Shown one piece after another: positions 1 through 8,236 of a stretch of 17,538 bases of DNA. Positions within the stretch are counted from its first letter, which is position 1. The number at the start of each line of letters is the position of its first letter. The position numbers and the translations under genes were made by a program. The notes below the pieces were generated by a model. It did not search any database. It was not told where the DNA came from and saw nothing but the letters and a program-made list of their open reading frames with translations. Source of the DNA: an uncultured Collinsella sp. (GTDB lineage Bacteria; Actinomycetota; Coriobacteriia; Coriobacteriales; Coriobacteriaceae); assembly GCA_900541285.1 (NCBI GenBank), contig UQJA01000027.1:1-17538 (forward strand), read 5' to 3'.

Positions 1-1001
1 TTGCGGCGGCGCGGGCTGGGCGTGTGGTTATCGATAAGCGTGCGCAAGGCCGCCATGTGCGCCGGCGTGGTGCCGCAGCAGCCGCCCACGACGCTCACGC
101 CGTCGGCGATCATGCCGGCGACGGCTTCGGCGTATTCGGGGGCCTGGATATCAAAGACGGTATTGCCGTTGTCGTCCACGTGGGGCAGTCCTGCGTTGGC
201 CTGCACCATAACAGGCTTGTCGGTAACGGTGAGCATACGCGCGGCGAGTCCTCGGAGCTCGGCCGGTCCTTGGCTGCAGTTGATGCCCAAAACGTCGGCG
301 CCGATGGCGTCGAGCGTGATGGCGGCAACCTCGGGACTCGTACCCAGGAATGTGCGACCGTCTTCCTCGAAGGTCATGGTGGCAAAGACGGGCAGGTCGG
401 AGTTCTCGCGGCAGGCGAGGACGGCCGCCTTGATCTCGGCCAGGTCGGTCATAGTCTCGATAATAAAGAGGTCCACACCCGCGGCGACGCCTGCGCGCAC
501 TTCCTCGGTAAAGAGGTCATAGGCCTCGTCGAAGCTGAGGGTGCCCAGGGGGCGAAGCAGCGCGCCGATGGGGCCGATGTCACCGGCGACGTAGCGGGCG
601 CCGGCCTCGCGGGCACAGGGGACGGCCGCGGCAAAGACGTCTGCCACGGTGGCGGCACCGTCGAGCTTGTGGGCGTTGGCGCCAAAGGTGTTGGCGGTAA
701 TCACGTCGCAGCCGGCCTCGACATATTGACGTTGGATATCGGTGATAACCTGGGGTTCCTCAAAGTTGAGCAGCTCGGGCAGGGCGCCCGCCTTCATGCC
801 AGCGGCCTGCAACATGGTGCCCATGCCGCCGTCGAACAGCAGGTGCCCCGTGCCCTCGATGGCGGCGCGCAGGCGATCGTCCTTAATGCGCAGATCGTCG
901 ATCGTGCGCGTCCGACGGTGCCCCCCGTTGCGCGGTGCGGCATCAAGGGGTCCCGCCAATGCAGTGCCGTCAGAATCATGAGTGATAAGCGGAGTAAACA
1001 T
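1..1001 (-). CDS. metH: Cobalamin-dependent methionine synthase, N-terminal part (partial, runs off left edge)
   Basis: The minus frame is open from ATG at 1001 to the window edge (333 codons, no stop), so the C-terminal modules are not visible. The visible part is the homocysteine S-methyltransferase barrel, which moves a methyl group via cobalamin onto homocysteine to make methionine in the cytoplasm. Residues 56-62 (FDGGMGT) are the usual start of this domain. The zinc/homocysteine ligands are visible as NCS (Cys242) and GGCCGTT (Cys308, Cys309). The start has a good AGGAG six bases upstream, overlapping the TAG stop of the preceding gene. The N-terminus before the barrel is about 55 residues, longer than I expect for MetH, so a later start is possible. 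It is the third gene of a metF - reactivation protein - metH unit. Whether the folate and B12 domains follow cannot be seen; a standalone homocysteine methyltransferase is the alternative. Confidence 0.9.
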   Translation of the reverse strand, partial: MFTPLITHDSDGTALAGPLDAAPRNGGHRRTRTIDDLRIKDDRLRAAIEGTGHLLFDGGMGTMLQAAGMKAGALPELLNFEEPQVITDIQRQYVEAGCDVITANTFGANAHKLDGAATVADVFAAAVPCAREAGARYVAGDIGPIGALLRPLGTLSFDEAYDLFTEEVRAGVAAGVDLFIIETMTDLAEIKAAVLACRENSDLPVFATMTFEEDGRTFLGTSPEVAAITLDAIGADVLGINCSQGPAELRGLAARMLTVTDKPVMVQANAGLPHVDDNGNTVFDIQAPEYAEAVAGMIADGVSVVGGCCGTTPAHMAALRTLIDNHTPSPRRR

Positions 1002-1010
1002 CGGGGGCTC

Positions 1011-1816
1011 CTAATGGCTGGAATAGCAGGTGGTGTGGGCGGCGCGGAAGCGGCAGTGTTCGCGCATGCGGCAGATATTGCAGGTGGGGCGGCTCTGGGC
1101 GTCGTGGACCTCGCCGTCAAACAGACCGATCACCGCGGTCACGCTTTTGGTGGGCATGAGTAGGCTGGTGGGGGTGACGGTCAGGCCGATGAGCCGCGTG
1201 GCGTTGAGCGCATTGACGATCGAGCGCTGGGCCGAGAGCGGGCAGTCGCCATAGCCGGGACTAAAGCGCCAGTTGCCGGCGAGCCCATGAACGGCGGCGG
1301 CCGTCCTGACCTGCCGGGCCCGCTACAGGCGTGGTCCATTTGCTCAACGGCGGCTTCCACGTAAGCGGAGCACGCGGCGTCGAGCACGGCGCCCTCCAGG
1401 GGATGTTGGGCTCCCGTGGTGCGCAGGCGACGCTCGGCGTCCATGCCGAGGGTGCATGCCATGAGCGCGGCAAAGCGGGCATCTTTGAGATGTCGATAGA
1501 TGTCGCGACCACGCAGCTCAACGTTGGTACCGACCAAGCGAATGCAAGGCTCGCCCTGCTCGTCGACGCCTGTAGCATCGACGGCAAACACGCGGCGCAC
1601 GCCACGGGGTTCAATGTCTAACTCCAAGCGCTCAACGACAAGCTCAATACGCTGCGACAGCTCGGGCTCAATCTGCTGGCCGCCGTAGCCCAGGTAGCGC
1701 AGCATTTCGGCACGATCGACGCGGGGATGGTGGGCATCATCGATACGATAAAGCGCCGGCGACGCAAGGTCGGCCGGCACTTCGACAGCGGTTGTATCGA
1801 TGTGCGGTTTTTCCAT
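1011..1816 (-). pseudogene. MetH reactivation-domain protein (SAM-binding), frameshifted
   Basis: The reading frame starts at ATG 1816 (MEKPHIDTT) and is good for about 165 residues. Near 1314-1325 the similarity jumps to another frame, which ends at the TAG at 1013-1011. The second frame holds the key motif RFSPGYGD, which fits RxxxGY, the S-adenosylmethionine-binding signature of the MetH reactivation domain, and ends with a Cys-rich CNICRMREHC tail. Joined, the product would be about 268 aa, a reasonable size for a free-standing reactivation domain. This protein normally re-methylates oxidised cob(II)alamin on MetH using SAM and an electron donor. Its start overlaps the metF stop (TAATG), suggesting translational coupling, and its stop is 9 nt from metH. 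Restoring one C or G in the AGCGGGCCCGG run would rejoin the frames, so this is either a real one-base deletion or a sequencing or assembly error in a GC run. Confidence 0.8.
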
Positions 1817-2688
1817 TACCCCAGGCGCTCCATAATGTTCGCGGCGATCGCAGGACGGTTCATAGTGTACAGGTGCAGGCCGTCGGCGCCGTGCTCCTTG
1901 AGGTCGCAAAGCTGGCGGGCGGCATAATCTACACCGGCTGCCTGCAGGCTTTCGGGGTCGTTCTCGTACTTGGCGAGAATCTTGATGACGGGGGAGGGCA
2001 GCGACGCGCCGCACATAAAGACCATGCGGCTGATCTGCGACTTGCCCATAAACGGCATGATGCCCGCGGTAATGGGCACGGTGATACCGGCCTTGTCGGC
2101 AAGCTCGCGGAAGCGATAGAAGCACTCGTTATCAAAGAAGAGCTGCGTCACAAAGAAGCTTGCGCCGGCGTCCTGCTTTTGCTTGAGGTGTTCGACCGAG
2201 GCGTTGAGGTCCTCACAGGCAATGTGGCCCTCGGGGTAGGCCGCGGCGCCTACGCAAAAGCCGGCGTCGACGAGCTCGGGGATGAGGTCGCGGGCGTAGG
2301 CGTAGTCCGAGGCGGGCTTGTCGTCCTCGGTCGCGCCGGCAGGGAGATCGCCACGCAGGGCCAGGATGTTTTCCACGCCGGCGGTGCGATACTCGTCGAT
2401 TTTAGCGGCGATATCGGCGTGCGAGCGGCCCACGCAGGTAAGGTGTGCCACCGAGGGTGTATCGAATTCGCTCGTAATCATATGCGCGATGGGGGCGGTG
2501 GTGGCACCGTTGCCCGAACCGCCGGCCGAGCAGGTGACCGAGACAAAGCTCGGCGAAAGCTTGCACAGATTGCCTGCCACTTCGCGAGCCGTATCGAGGG
2601 TAAGCTCGCCCTTGGGCGGGAACATCTCAAACGAAACGGGTGCGGTGCCCTGGGATGCTGCCTGCTTAAAAACCTCGTCGACGCGCAT
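1816..2688 (-). CDS. metF: 5,10-methylenetetrahydrofolate reductase
   Basis: This 290-aa flavoprotein reduces 5,10-methylene-THF to 5-methyl-THF, the methyl donor for MetH. The size matches bacterial MetF. Recognisable stretches are SFEMFPPKGE (residues 19-28, with the family's catalytic Glu at 21), LRGDLP (111-116, flavin-binding region), TQLFFD (181-186) and GIMP (209-212). I chose ATG 2688 because GAGGAG lies about seven bases upstream. The frame is open further upstream to 2754, but that extension (MTQWCC...) lies before the ribosome-binding site and looks non-coding. The TAA stop overlaps the ATG of the MetH-reactivation gene by one base. Together with metH downstream, this gives a compact methyl-supply operon. 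No SAM or B12 riboswitch was recognised upstream. Confidence 0.95.
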   Translation of the reverse strand: MRVDEVFKQAASQGTAPVSFEMFPPKGELTLDTAREVAGNLCKLSPSFVSVTCSAGGSGNGATTAPIAHMITSEFDTPSVAHLTCVGRSHADIAAKIDEYRTAGVENILALRGDLPAGATEDDKPASDYAYARDLIPELVDAGFCVGAAAYPEGHIACEDLNASVEHLKQKQDAGASFFVTQLFFDNECFYRFRELADKAGITVPITAGIMPFMGKSQISRMVFMCGASLPSPVIKILAKYENDPESLQAAGVDYAARQLCDLKEHGADGLHLYTMNRPAIAANIMERLG

Positions 2689-2838
2689 ATCGTGCTCCTC
2701 TAGATACGTAATAGTGTGATGTGTTGTAAGGATTCTACAGCACCACTGTGTCACGGCGGAGTTTCACTCGCTATTTGGGGATACCAATCGAAAATGCTTT
2801 GCTATCGGCATTCCCTATAACAGGGCGGTCAATCTAGG

Positions 2839-2892
2839 ATGGGGCTATAAAGACTGGTATTCGATGTGAAATACCAGTTAATAGAGCCCCAT
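2839..2892. repeat. 54-bp imperfect inverted repeat in the metF/glnA promoter region
   Basis: The arms are 23 nt each around an 8-nt centre. The outer 8 bp (ATGGGGCT/AGCCCCAT) and inner 9 bp (ACTGGTATT/AATACCAGT) are perfect; the 6 bp between them mostly mismatch. No T tract follows on either strand, so it is not an intrinsic terminator. The inner TGGTAT...ATACCA half-sites look like a dimeric-regulator operator, or the whole could fold as a leader RNA hairpin. The function is inferred only. Confidence 0.6.
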
Positions 2893-3008
2893 CTCAAATT
2901 GACTACCCTTAAATCATGGGGAAAGGTCTGCAATTTATACAGTTGATTGGCTGTTGAGGGTGGCAACGCCGCCGCGATGCGGTAACCTCATTGATTGGTT
3001 TCGCGACA

Positions 3009-3093
3009 GCAACATAACGGTAATGTTGCGGAAACACGGCGAGTCTAAGCTATGACTCGTTCGTTAGTAATCAACACCGCTTCTCACGCGGTG
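3009..3093 (+). promoter_or_regulatory. Three consecutive hairpins just upstream of glutamine synthetase
   Basis: Three perfect short stems follow each other: GCAACAT/ATGTTGC (3009-3015 with 3023-3029), CGAGTC/GACTCG (3040-3045 with 3054-3059) and CACCGC/GCGGTG (3075-3080 with 3088-3093). The last ends about 20 nt before the start codon, just 5' of the AAGGGAG ribosome-binding site. They could form a structured leader controlling glnA, but no known RNA family was recognised, and a single stem of this size can occur by chance. Confidence 0.35.
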
Positions 3094-3114
3094 CCGATAC
3101 GAAGGGAGTTCCGT

Positions 3115-5202
<2,088 letters not shown>

Positions 5203-5231
5203 AGCGTAACTGACATATCGTCACGGTATTG

Positions 5232-5266
5232 AGCCGGGGTCCGCATCGCGCGGGCCCCGGCTTTTT
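5232..5266 (+). terminator. Intrinsic terminator of glutamine synthetase gene
   Basis: A 13-bp G+C-rich stem (AGCCGGGGTCCGC with GCGGGCCCCGGCT, one U-G wobble, loop ATCGC) is followed by TTTTT. It begins about 30 nt after the glutamine synthetase stop. Confidence 0.92.
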
Positions 5267-5294
5267 GATTGCGAAGGACGTTTAGGAGTCCGTT

Positions 5295-5429
5295 TTGCAA
5301 CTGATTCGCCCACGTAATAAGGGGCCGTGGGCAAAAAACGTCAAATATGAGTACTGTCACAAGTCCTGTAGCATTATCTTTTTGCAAAATATGCAGTATT
5401 ACGCAACATATGTCCAAGTACTTAGCTGA
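5295..5429 (+). CDS. Possible 44-aa small protein or gene fragment with TTG start
   Basis: A plus-strand frame of 44 codons begins with TTG at 5295, six bases after an AGGAG (5284-5288), and ends at TGA 5427-5429. It contains the segment WAKNVKYEYC, encoded by the left arm of the inverted repeat described separately. The opposite strand has a related segment, WSKNGKYEYC. I do not recognise the protein. It follows the glutamine synthetase terminator, so it would need its own promoter, which I do not see. It could equally be a decayed gene fragment or a non-coding repeat that happens to be open. Confidence 0.25.
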   Translation: MQLIRPRNKGPWAKNVKYEYCHKSCSIIFLQNMQYYATYVQVLS

Positions 5430-5545
5430 TAAACGCCTGCAATTCTTTCGCCGTAGGACCCCTGGCGTCTAAATCGCCTTCTGATGGCATGAAATCGCTG
5501 TAACTAAAATGGTAACAGTACTCATATTTGCCATTTTTTGACCAC
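5327..5545. repeat. 219-bp element bounded by 34-bp inverted repeats
   Basis: The left arm (5327-5360) and the reverse complement of the right arm (5512-5545) agree at 30 of 34 positions, including an uninterrupted 16-bp core, CAAATATGAGTACTGT. With a one-base gap the match extends outward through GGCC. The layout resembles a miniature inverted-repeat element, but no transposase and no clear target-site duplication is visible. The middle contains no obvious secondary structure. Both arms are open in the same relative frame and would encode WxKNxKYEYC, so the repeat could also be duplicated coding sequence in inverted orientation. Confidence 0.65.
5422..5544 (-). pseudogene. Possible gene 3' fragment encoding a WSKNGKYEYC-type tail
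   Basis: The minus frame reads 40 codons from Trp (5544) to TAA (5424-5422): WSKNGKYEYC, then a stretch containing PSEGDLDARGPT and ending in AKELQAFIS. The composition looks more protein-like than random sequence, but there is no in-frame ATG with a ribosome-binding site at the front, and the frame continues into the tRNA-like repeat upstream. Its stop overlaps the stop of the convergent 44-codon frame by 8 nt. The most economical reading is a truncated remnant of a gene located elsewhere in the genome. Confidence 0.25.
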
Positions 5546-5567
5546 AGGCCTTGCGATGATGCCGGGA

Positions 5568-5668
5568 TCCGCACCCTGTCGGGTTCGAATCCCGGCGCAT
5601 GGGTAGCAAAAAGCCCGTCACCGCGGGGGTAACGGGCTTCTTAATTTAAATGGTGCCCCCAGCGGGAT
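5568..5668. repeat. Copy A of 101-bp repeat: tRNA-Glu 3'-end remnant, terminator and T-arm-like block
   Basis: This block matches 5757-5857 without gaps at an offset of exactly 189 bp. Its two ends are identical to that copy (30 nt at 5568-5597 and 18 nt at 5651-5668), while the 53-nt middle has diverged but keeps the hairpin. The 18-nt end, TGGTGCCCCCAGCGGGAT, is the CCA tail, acceptor and part of the T-stem of the minus-strand tRNA-Glu. Just beyond it the T-loop bases are lost (GCGG then ACATCCCGC), so no full tRNA is present. The 30-nt end contains GGGTTCGAATCCC, a T-arm-like sequence. Confidence 0.8.
5608..5639 (-). terminator. Orphan terminator in repeat copy A
   Basis: Read on the minus strand, a 12-bp stem with one mismatch (AAGCCCGTTACC with GGTGACGGGCTT) is followed by TTTTT. 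It lies downstream of the tRNA-Glu remnant just as the intact copy lies downstream of the real tRNA, so it is probably a duplicated leftover or a backup terminator. Confidence 0.7.
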
Positions 5669-5756
5669 GTCCGCGTGCGGCTGGCGCCGCCCGCATTCGC
5701 TGCGTCGCTTCGCTCCTTGCGTGCTGCGCTGGAAAACGCTTGCGCGTTTCCTCAGC

Positions 5757-5857
5757 TCCGCACCCTGTCGGGTTCGAATCCCGGCGTTGGGGAAGAAAAA
5801 AGCCCGCTACCGAATTGGTAACGGGCTGCTCAGATTCTGTGGTGCCCCCAGCGGGAT
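5757..5857. repeat. Copy B of 101-bp repeat (contains the 3' end of the intact tRNA-Glu)
   Basis: This is the partner of 5568-5668 at a 189-bp offset. It comprises the T-arm-like 30-mer (5757-5786), the functional terminator hairpin and the last 18 nt of the intact tRNA-Glu. The 88 bp between the two copies are G+C-rich and start and end with GTGCGG and CCGCAC at their junctions with the repeats. Confidence 0.8.
5796..5827 (-). terminator. Intrinsic terminator of tRNA-Glu
   Basis: On the minus strand, a stem AGCCCGTTACC / GGTAGCGGGCT (loop AATTC, one mismatch) is followed by a T6 run, beginning 12 nt after the tRNA CCA end. Confidence 0.85.
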
Positions 5858-5916
5858 TCGAACCCGCGATATCCACCTTGAAAGGGTGGCGTCCTTGGCC
5901 GCTAGACGATGGGGAC
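5840..5916 (-). tRNA. tRNA-Glu (anticodon UUC)
   Basis: The 77-nt minus-strand sequence folds as a complete cloverleaf. The acceptor is GTCCCCA/TGGGGGC (one G-U), the D arm begins GTCTAGCGG, and the anticodon stem is CCACC/GGTGG with loop CTTTCAA, giving anticodon TTC. The variable loop is 5 nt and the T arm is GCGGG-TTCGAAT-CCCGC. Discriminator A and a CCA tail are encoded. It has its own promoter-like sequence upstream and a terminator downstream. Open frames across this locus that translate to PPAGFEPA-type peptides are antisense artefacts. Confidence 0.97.
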
Positions 5917-5926
5917 AGCGGGAAAG

Positions 5927-5955
5927 AGTATAGCAGACTTTTTTAGTCGTTCACA
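5927..5955 (-). promoter_or_regulatory. Probable tRNA-Glu promoter
   Basis: On the minus strand TATACT (5932-5927) is a near-consensus -10 box placed 10 nt before the tRNA 5' end. A weak -35 candidate, TGTGAA (5955-5950), lies 17 nt further upstream. It sits after the terminator of the preceding minus-strand operon, so a separate promoter is expected. Confidence 0.55.
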
Positions 5956-5971
5956 TATCGTTGGCAAACTG

Positions 5972-6010
5972 AAAAACCACCACAAAGGTGCCTGTCCCCT
6001 TTGTGGTGGT
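5972..6010 (-). terminator. Terminator of the murT-gatD operon, with GGGGACAGG-loop hairpin
   Basis: On the minus strand a perfect 13-bp stem (ACCACCACAAAGG with CCTTTGTGGTGGT, loop GGACAGGCA) is followed by TTTTTC, 6 nt after the fused gene's stop. The loop core resembles those of the hairpins at 13314 and 15866. Confidence 0.9.
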
Positions 6011-6016
6011 GGGGCG

Positions 6017-8191
6017 CTAGGGGAGGAGCTTCATGGCGGCGTCGTGGGCGGCGCGCTCGTAGGTGTCGTCGAGGGGCTTGAGCGGCAGCAGGGCTGTGGC
6101 CTGCGCATCGCCGCGCCGCTCGAGGGCGTGCGCGATCAGCCAGTCGGCGAGCTCGGGGTTCTTGGGCAGTGCCGGTCCGTGCAGGTACGTGCCGATGACG
6201 CCCTTGTAGATCAGACCCTCAAGGCCATCATCGCCGTTGTTGCCGGTGCCCGTGACGACGGACGTTCCGAGCGGCGTGGCATCGGCGTCCAAAAGCGTGC
6301 GACCTCCATGGTTCTCGAATCCCACAAAGGGCTCAGGTGCCAGATCGGTTTTGACGGCTACGTTACCGATCAGGCGATCGGAGCCACGTACGGTTTCGGC
6401 GGCAATGACCCCCAGACCCTCGATGCGATCCTCGCCCATATAGTACGAACGGCCGAGCAGCTGATAGCTGCCACAGATGGCAAGCAGCGAGCCGCCATCC
6501 TCAACATAGGCCGCGACCTTGTCTTTTTGGGCGAGCAGTTCGTGTGCCACGGCTAGCTGGTCGCGGTCGGAGCCGCCACCCATCATGACGATATCGGCAT
6601 CGGTCAAATCAAGCGTTTCGCCCATACGGACCTCGTCTACACGCGTGGGAATGCCACGCCAGGCGCAACGGCGCTCGAGCGCGATAACATTGCCGCCGTC
6701 GCCGTAGAGGTTAAGGGCATCGGGATACAGGTAGACGATGCGCAGCGGGCGCGAAAGCTCGACTGGCGCGATGCCGACAGGAAGAGCGCTGCCGTCGGCA
6801 CGGGCTACGGCGCGCCCAGCAACAGCGTCGGCGGTGCCCTTCAGTCCGTCGAGCTCCTTGACCAGCGGCGGGAAGGCCGTGTAGTTGGCGACGGCGTAGA
6901 AGGTGTCATCGGTGGCCTCGTCTGCCACGGCGCCAATTGCCTGCGCGACGTCCGAGATAATCGCGGCATCGATGCCGGCGTACTTGAGGCGCACCTGCAT
7001 GTCGTGTGCGCGTGTGCCGCCGGCAAAGGCGACAAGACCCGGCGTGTCGGCGATGCGCTCAAAGTCGACGTCGTAGATCCACGAAACATCGTGGCCGTCG
7101 GCGTCGTTGTCGTTAAGGAAGAAAGCGCAGAGTCTGCCGCCCGCCGTCTTAATGGATTGGATCTGTCGATCGAAGCCCACGGGATTCTTGGCCAGGTTTG
7201 CCTCGACGGTGCGGCCGGCGATATCCCAGCGCCCCATACGACCACCGGCGGGCACATAGGCATCGAGCGTAGGCTGTAGAAGCGCCGTGTCCACGCCCAA
7301 CTCGTGCGCGGCAAAGAAGGCGGCGGCAACGTTATAGACCATGTACAGGCCATTGTAGCGTGTGGCGATGTGTGCGGCAGCCGCGTCGGGCGCAGATCCA
7401 AAGATCAGGTCAAAGCTGTAGCCGTCGCAGCCGAGCTCCACGCCCGTCACGCGACGGACAAGCGCGGGGCGGGCCCAGCCGCACGAGGGGCAATGGTAGG
7501 CGCCGAGCTGGCCGTATTGCACGTAGTCATACTCCAGCGGTGCGTTGCACTGCGAGCAAAAGCGCGAGTCGCTAATACGGTCGGACTCGGTGTTGGTGGC
7601 GCCGTCGATGCCAAAGGCAATACTCGCGTTGGGAACGCGCGCGGCAATCGAGGCGCACAGCGGGTCGTCGGCGTTGTAGATAAGCGTTGTTGTCGGCGAG
7701 AGCTCCAACGCATGGGCGATGACCTCCTGGGTGTGATCGATCTCGCCATAGCGATCCAGCTGGTCGCGGAACAGGTTGAGCAGCACAAAGTACGTCGGCT
7801 TGAGCTTGGGCAGAACGCGTACGGTGTAAAGCTCGTCGCACTCAAAAACGCCCACGCGCTTGCCGCTGTCAGTGTGCTTAAGGCCACTGCGGGCCTCGAG
7901 CAGAGCACCCACCACACCGGGCTCCATATTGTTGCCGGCACGGTTGCACACCACGGTAGCGCCGCTGGCGGCAACGGCGTCGGCGATGAGGTTGGAGGTG
8001 GTGGTCTTGCCATTAGTGCCGGTGATCACCACGCTGCGGTCGACAAGGCCGGCGAGGTCGCTCAGCAGCTCGGGGTCGATCTTCATGGCGATGCGGCCGG
8101 GAAGCACGCCACCCTGGCGTTTGAGGACAGAGCGCAGTCCCCAGCGAGCGATATCGCTCGAGGCGCAGGCAAGAGATGAGCGGAAGTTCAT
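6017..8191 (-). CDS. murT-gatD: Fused MurT-GatD lipid II isoglutaminyl synthase
   Basis: This 724-aa protein appears to combine both subunits of the enzyme that amidates D-Glu at stem-peptide position 2 of lipid II, using glutamine and ATP at the inner membrane face. Residues about 35-455 are MurT: a Mur-ligase P-loop TGTNGKTTT (57-65), a four-cysteine zinc ribbon (C212, C215, C234, C237), NLAKNPVGF (332-340) and the DNDADGHDVSWIYD stretch (361-374). Residues about 483-724 are GatD, a class I glutamine amidotransferase: nucleophile Cys573 in CGSYQLLG, GFENHGGRT (624-632) and catalytic His671 in YLHGP. In staphylococci and streptococci these are two adjacent genes. No stop or frameshift separates the halves here; the join is a short Ala/Gly-rich linker (about 451-480). 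ATG 8191 has AGGA eight bases upstream. It lies 45 nt after two helical-repeat genes and is followed by a strong terminator. Confidence 0.93.
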   Translation of the reverse strand: MNFRSSLACASSDIARWGLRSVLKRQGGVLPGRIAMKIDPELLSDLAGLVDRSVVITGTNGKTTTSNLIADAVAASGATVVCNRAGNNMEPGVVGALLEARSGLKHTDSGKRVGVFECDELYTVRVLPKLKPTYFVLLNLFRDQLDRYGEIDHTQEVIAHALELSPTTTLIYNADDPLCASIAARVPNASIAFGIDGATNTESDRISDSRFCSQCNAPLEYDYVQYGQLGAYHCPSCGWARPALVRRVTGVELGCDGYSFDLIFGSAPDAAAAHIATRYNGLYMVYNVAAAFFAAHELGVDTALLQPTLDAYVPAGGRMGRWDIAGRTVEANLAKNPVGFDRQIQSIKTAGGRLCAFFLNDNDADGHDVSWIYDVDFERIADTPGLVAFAGGTRAHDMQVRLKYAGIDAAIISDVAQAIGAVADEATDDTFYAVANYTAFPPLVKELDGLKGTADAVAGRAVARADGSALPVGIAPVELSRPLRIVYLYPDALNLYGDGGNVIALERRCAWRGIPTRVDEVRMGETLDLTDADIVMMGGGSDRDQLAVAHELLAQKDKVAAYVEDGGSLLAICGSYQLLGRSYYMGEDRIEGLGVIAAETVRGSDRLIGNVAVKTDLAPEPFVGFENHGGRTLLDADATPLGTSVVTGTGNNGDDGLEGLIYKGVIGTYLHGPALPKNPELADWLIAHALERRGDAQATALLPLKPLDDTYERAAHDAAMKLLP

Positions 8192-8236
8192 GAAGCCGTT
8201 CCTAACATAGATGACATGGTCGGGGCGATCGCGTCG

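Larger units (their letters stand above)
2689..3114. other. Divergent intergenic region between metF and glnA
   Basis: This 426-bp stretch has no convincing gene and must carry the promoters for both the metF operon (minus) and glutamine synthetase (plus). It contains a 54-bp imperfect inverted repeat (2839-2892) and three short perfect hairpins just before glnA (3009-3093). AT-rich hexamers such as TATAAC near 2816 and TATACA near 2936 are possible -10 boxes, but none has a good -35 partner, so I do not call a promoter. I did not recognise a known riboswitch. Confidence 0.6.

Noticed and set aside
24..1163. 379-codon plus-strand open frame at the left end
   Set aside because: The opposite strand encodes the clear MetH homocysteine-binding domain; this frame is its shadow and crosses a real gene boundary.
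2689..3114. SAM or cobalamin riboswitch upstream of the metF-metH operon, or a glutamine-sensing RNA upstream of glnA
   Set aside because: The conserved cores of these RNA families were looked for and not recognised; only simple hairpins are present.
5568..5597. A second complete tRNA gene on the plus strand
   Set aside because: Only a T-arm-like segment is present; there is no matching acceptor 5' strand, D arm or anticodon arm upstream in either copy.
5646..5946. Open frames through the tRNA-Glu region giving PPAGFEPA-type peptides
   Set aside because: They translate the tRNA gene and its repeat in antisense, a common source of false hypothetical proteins.
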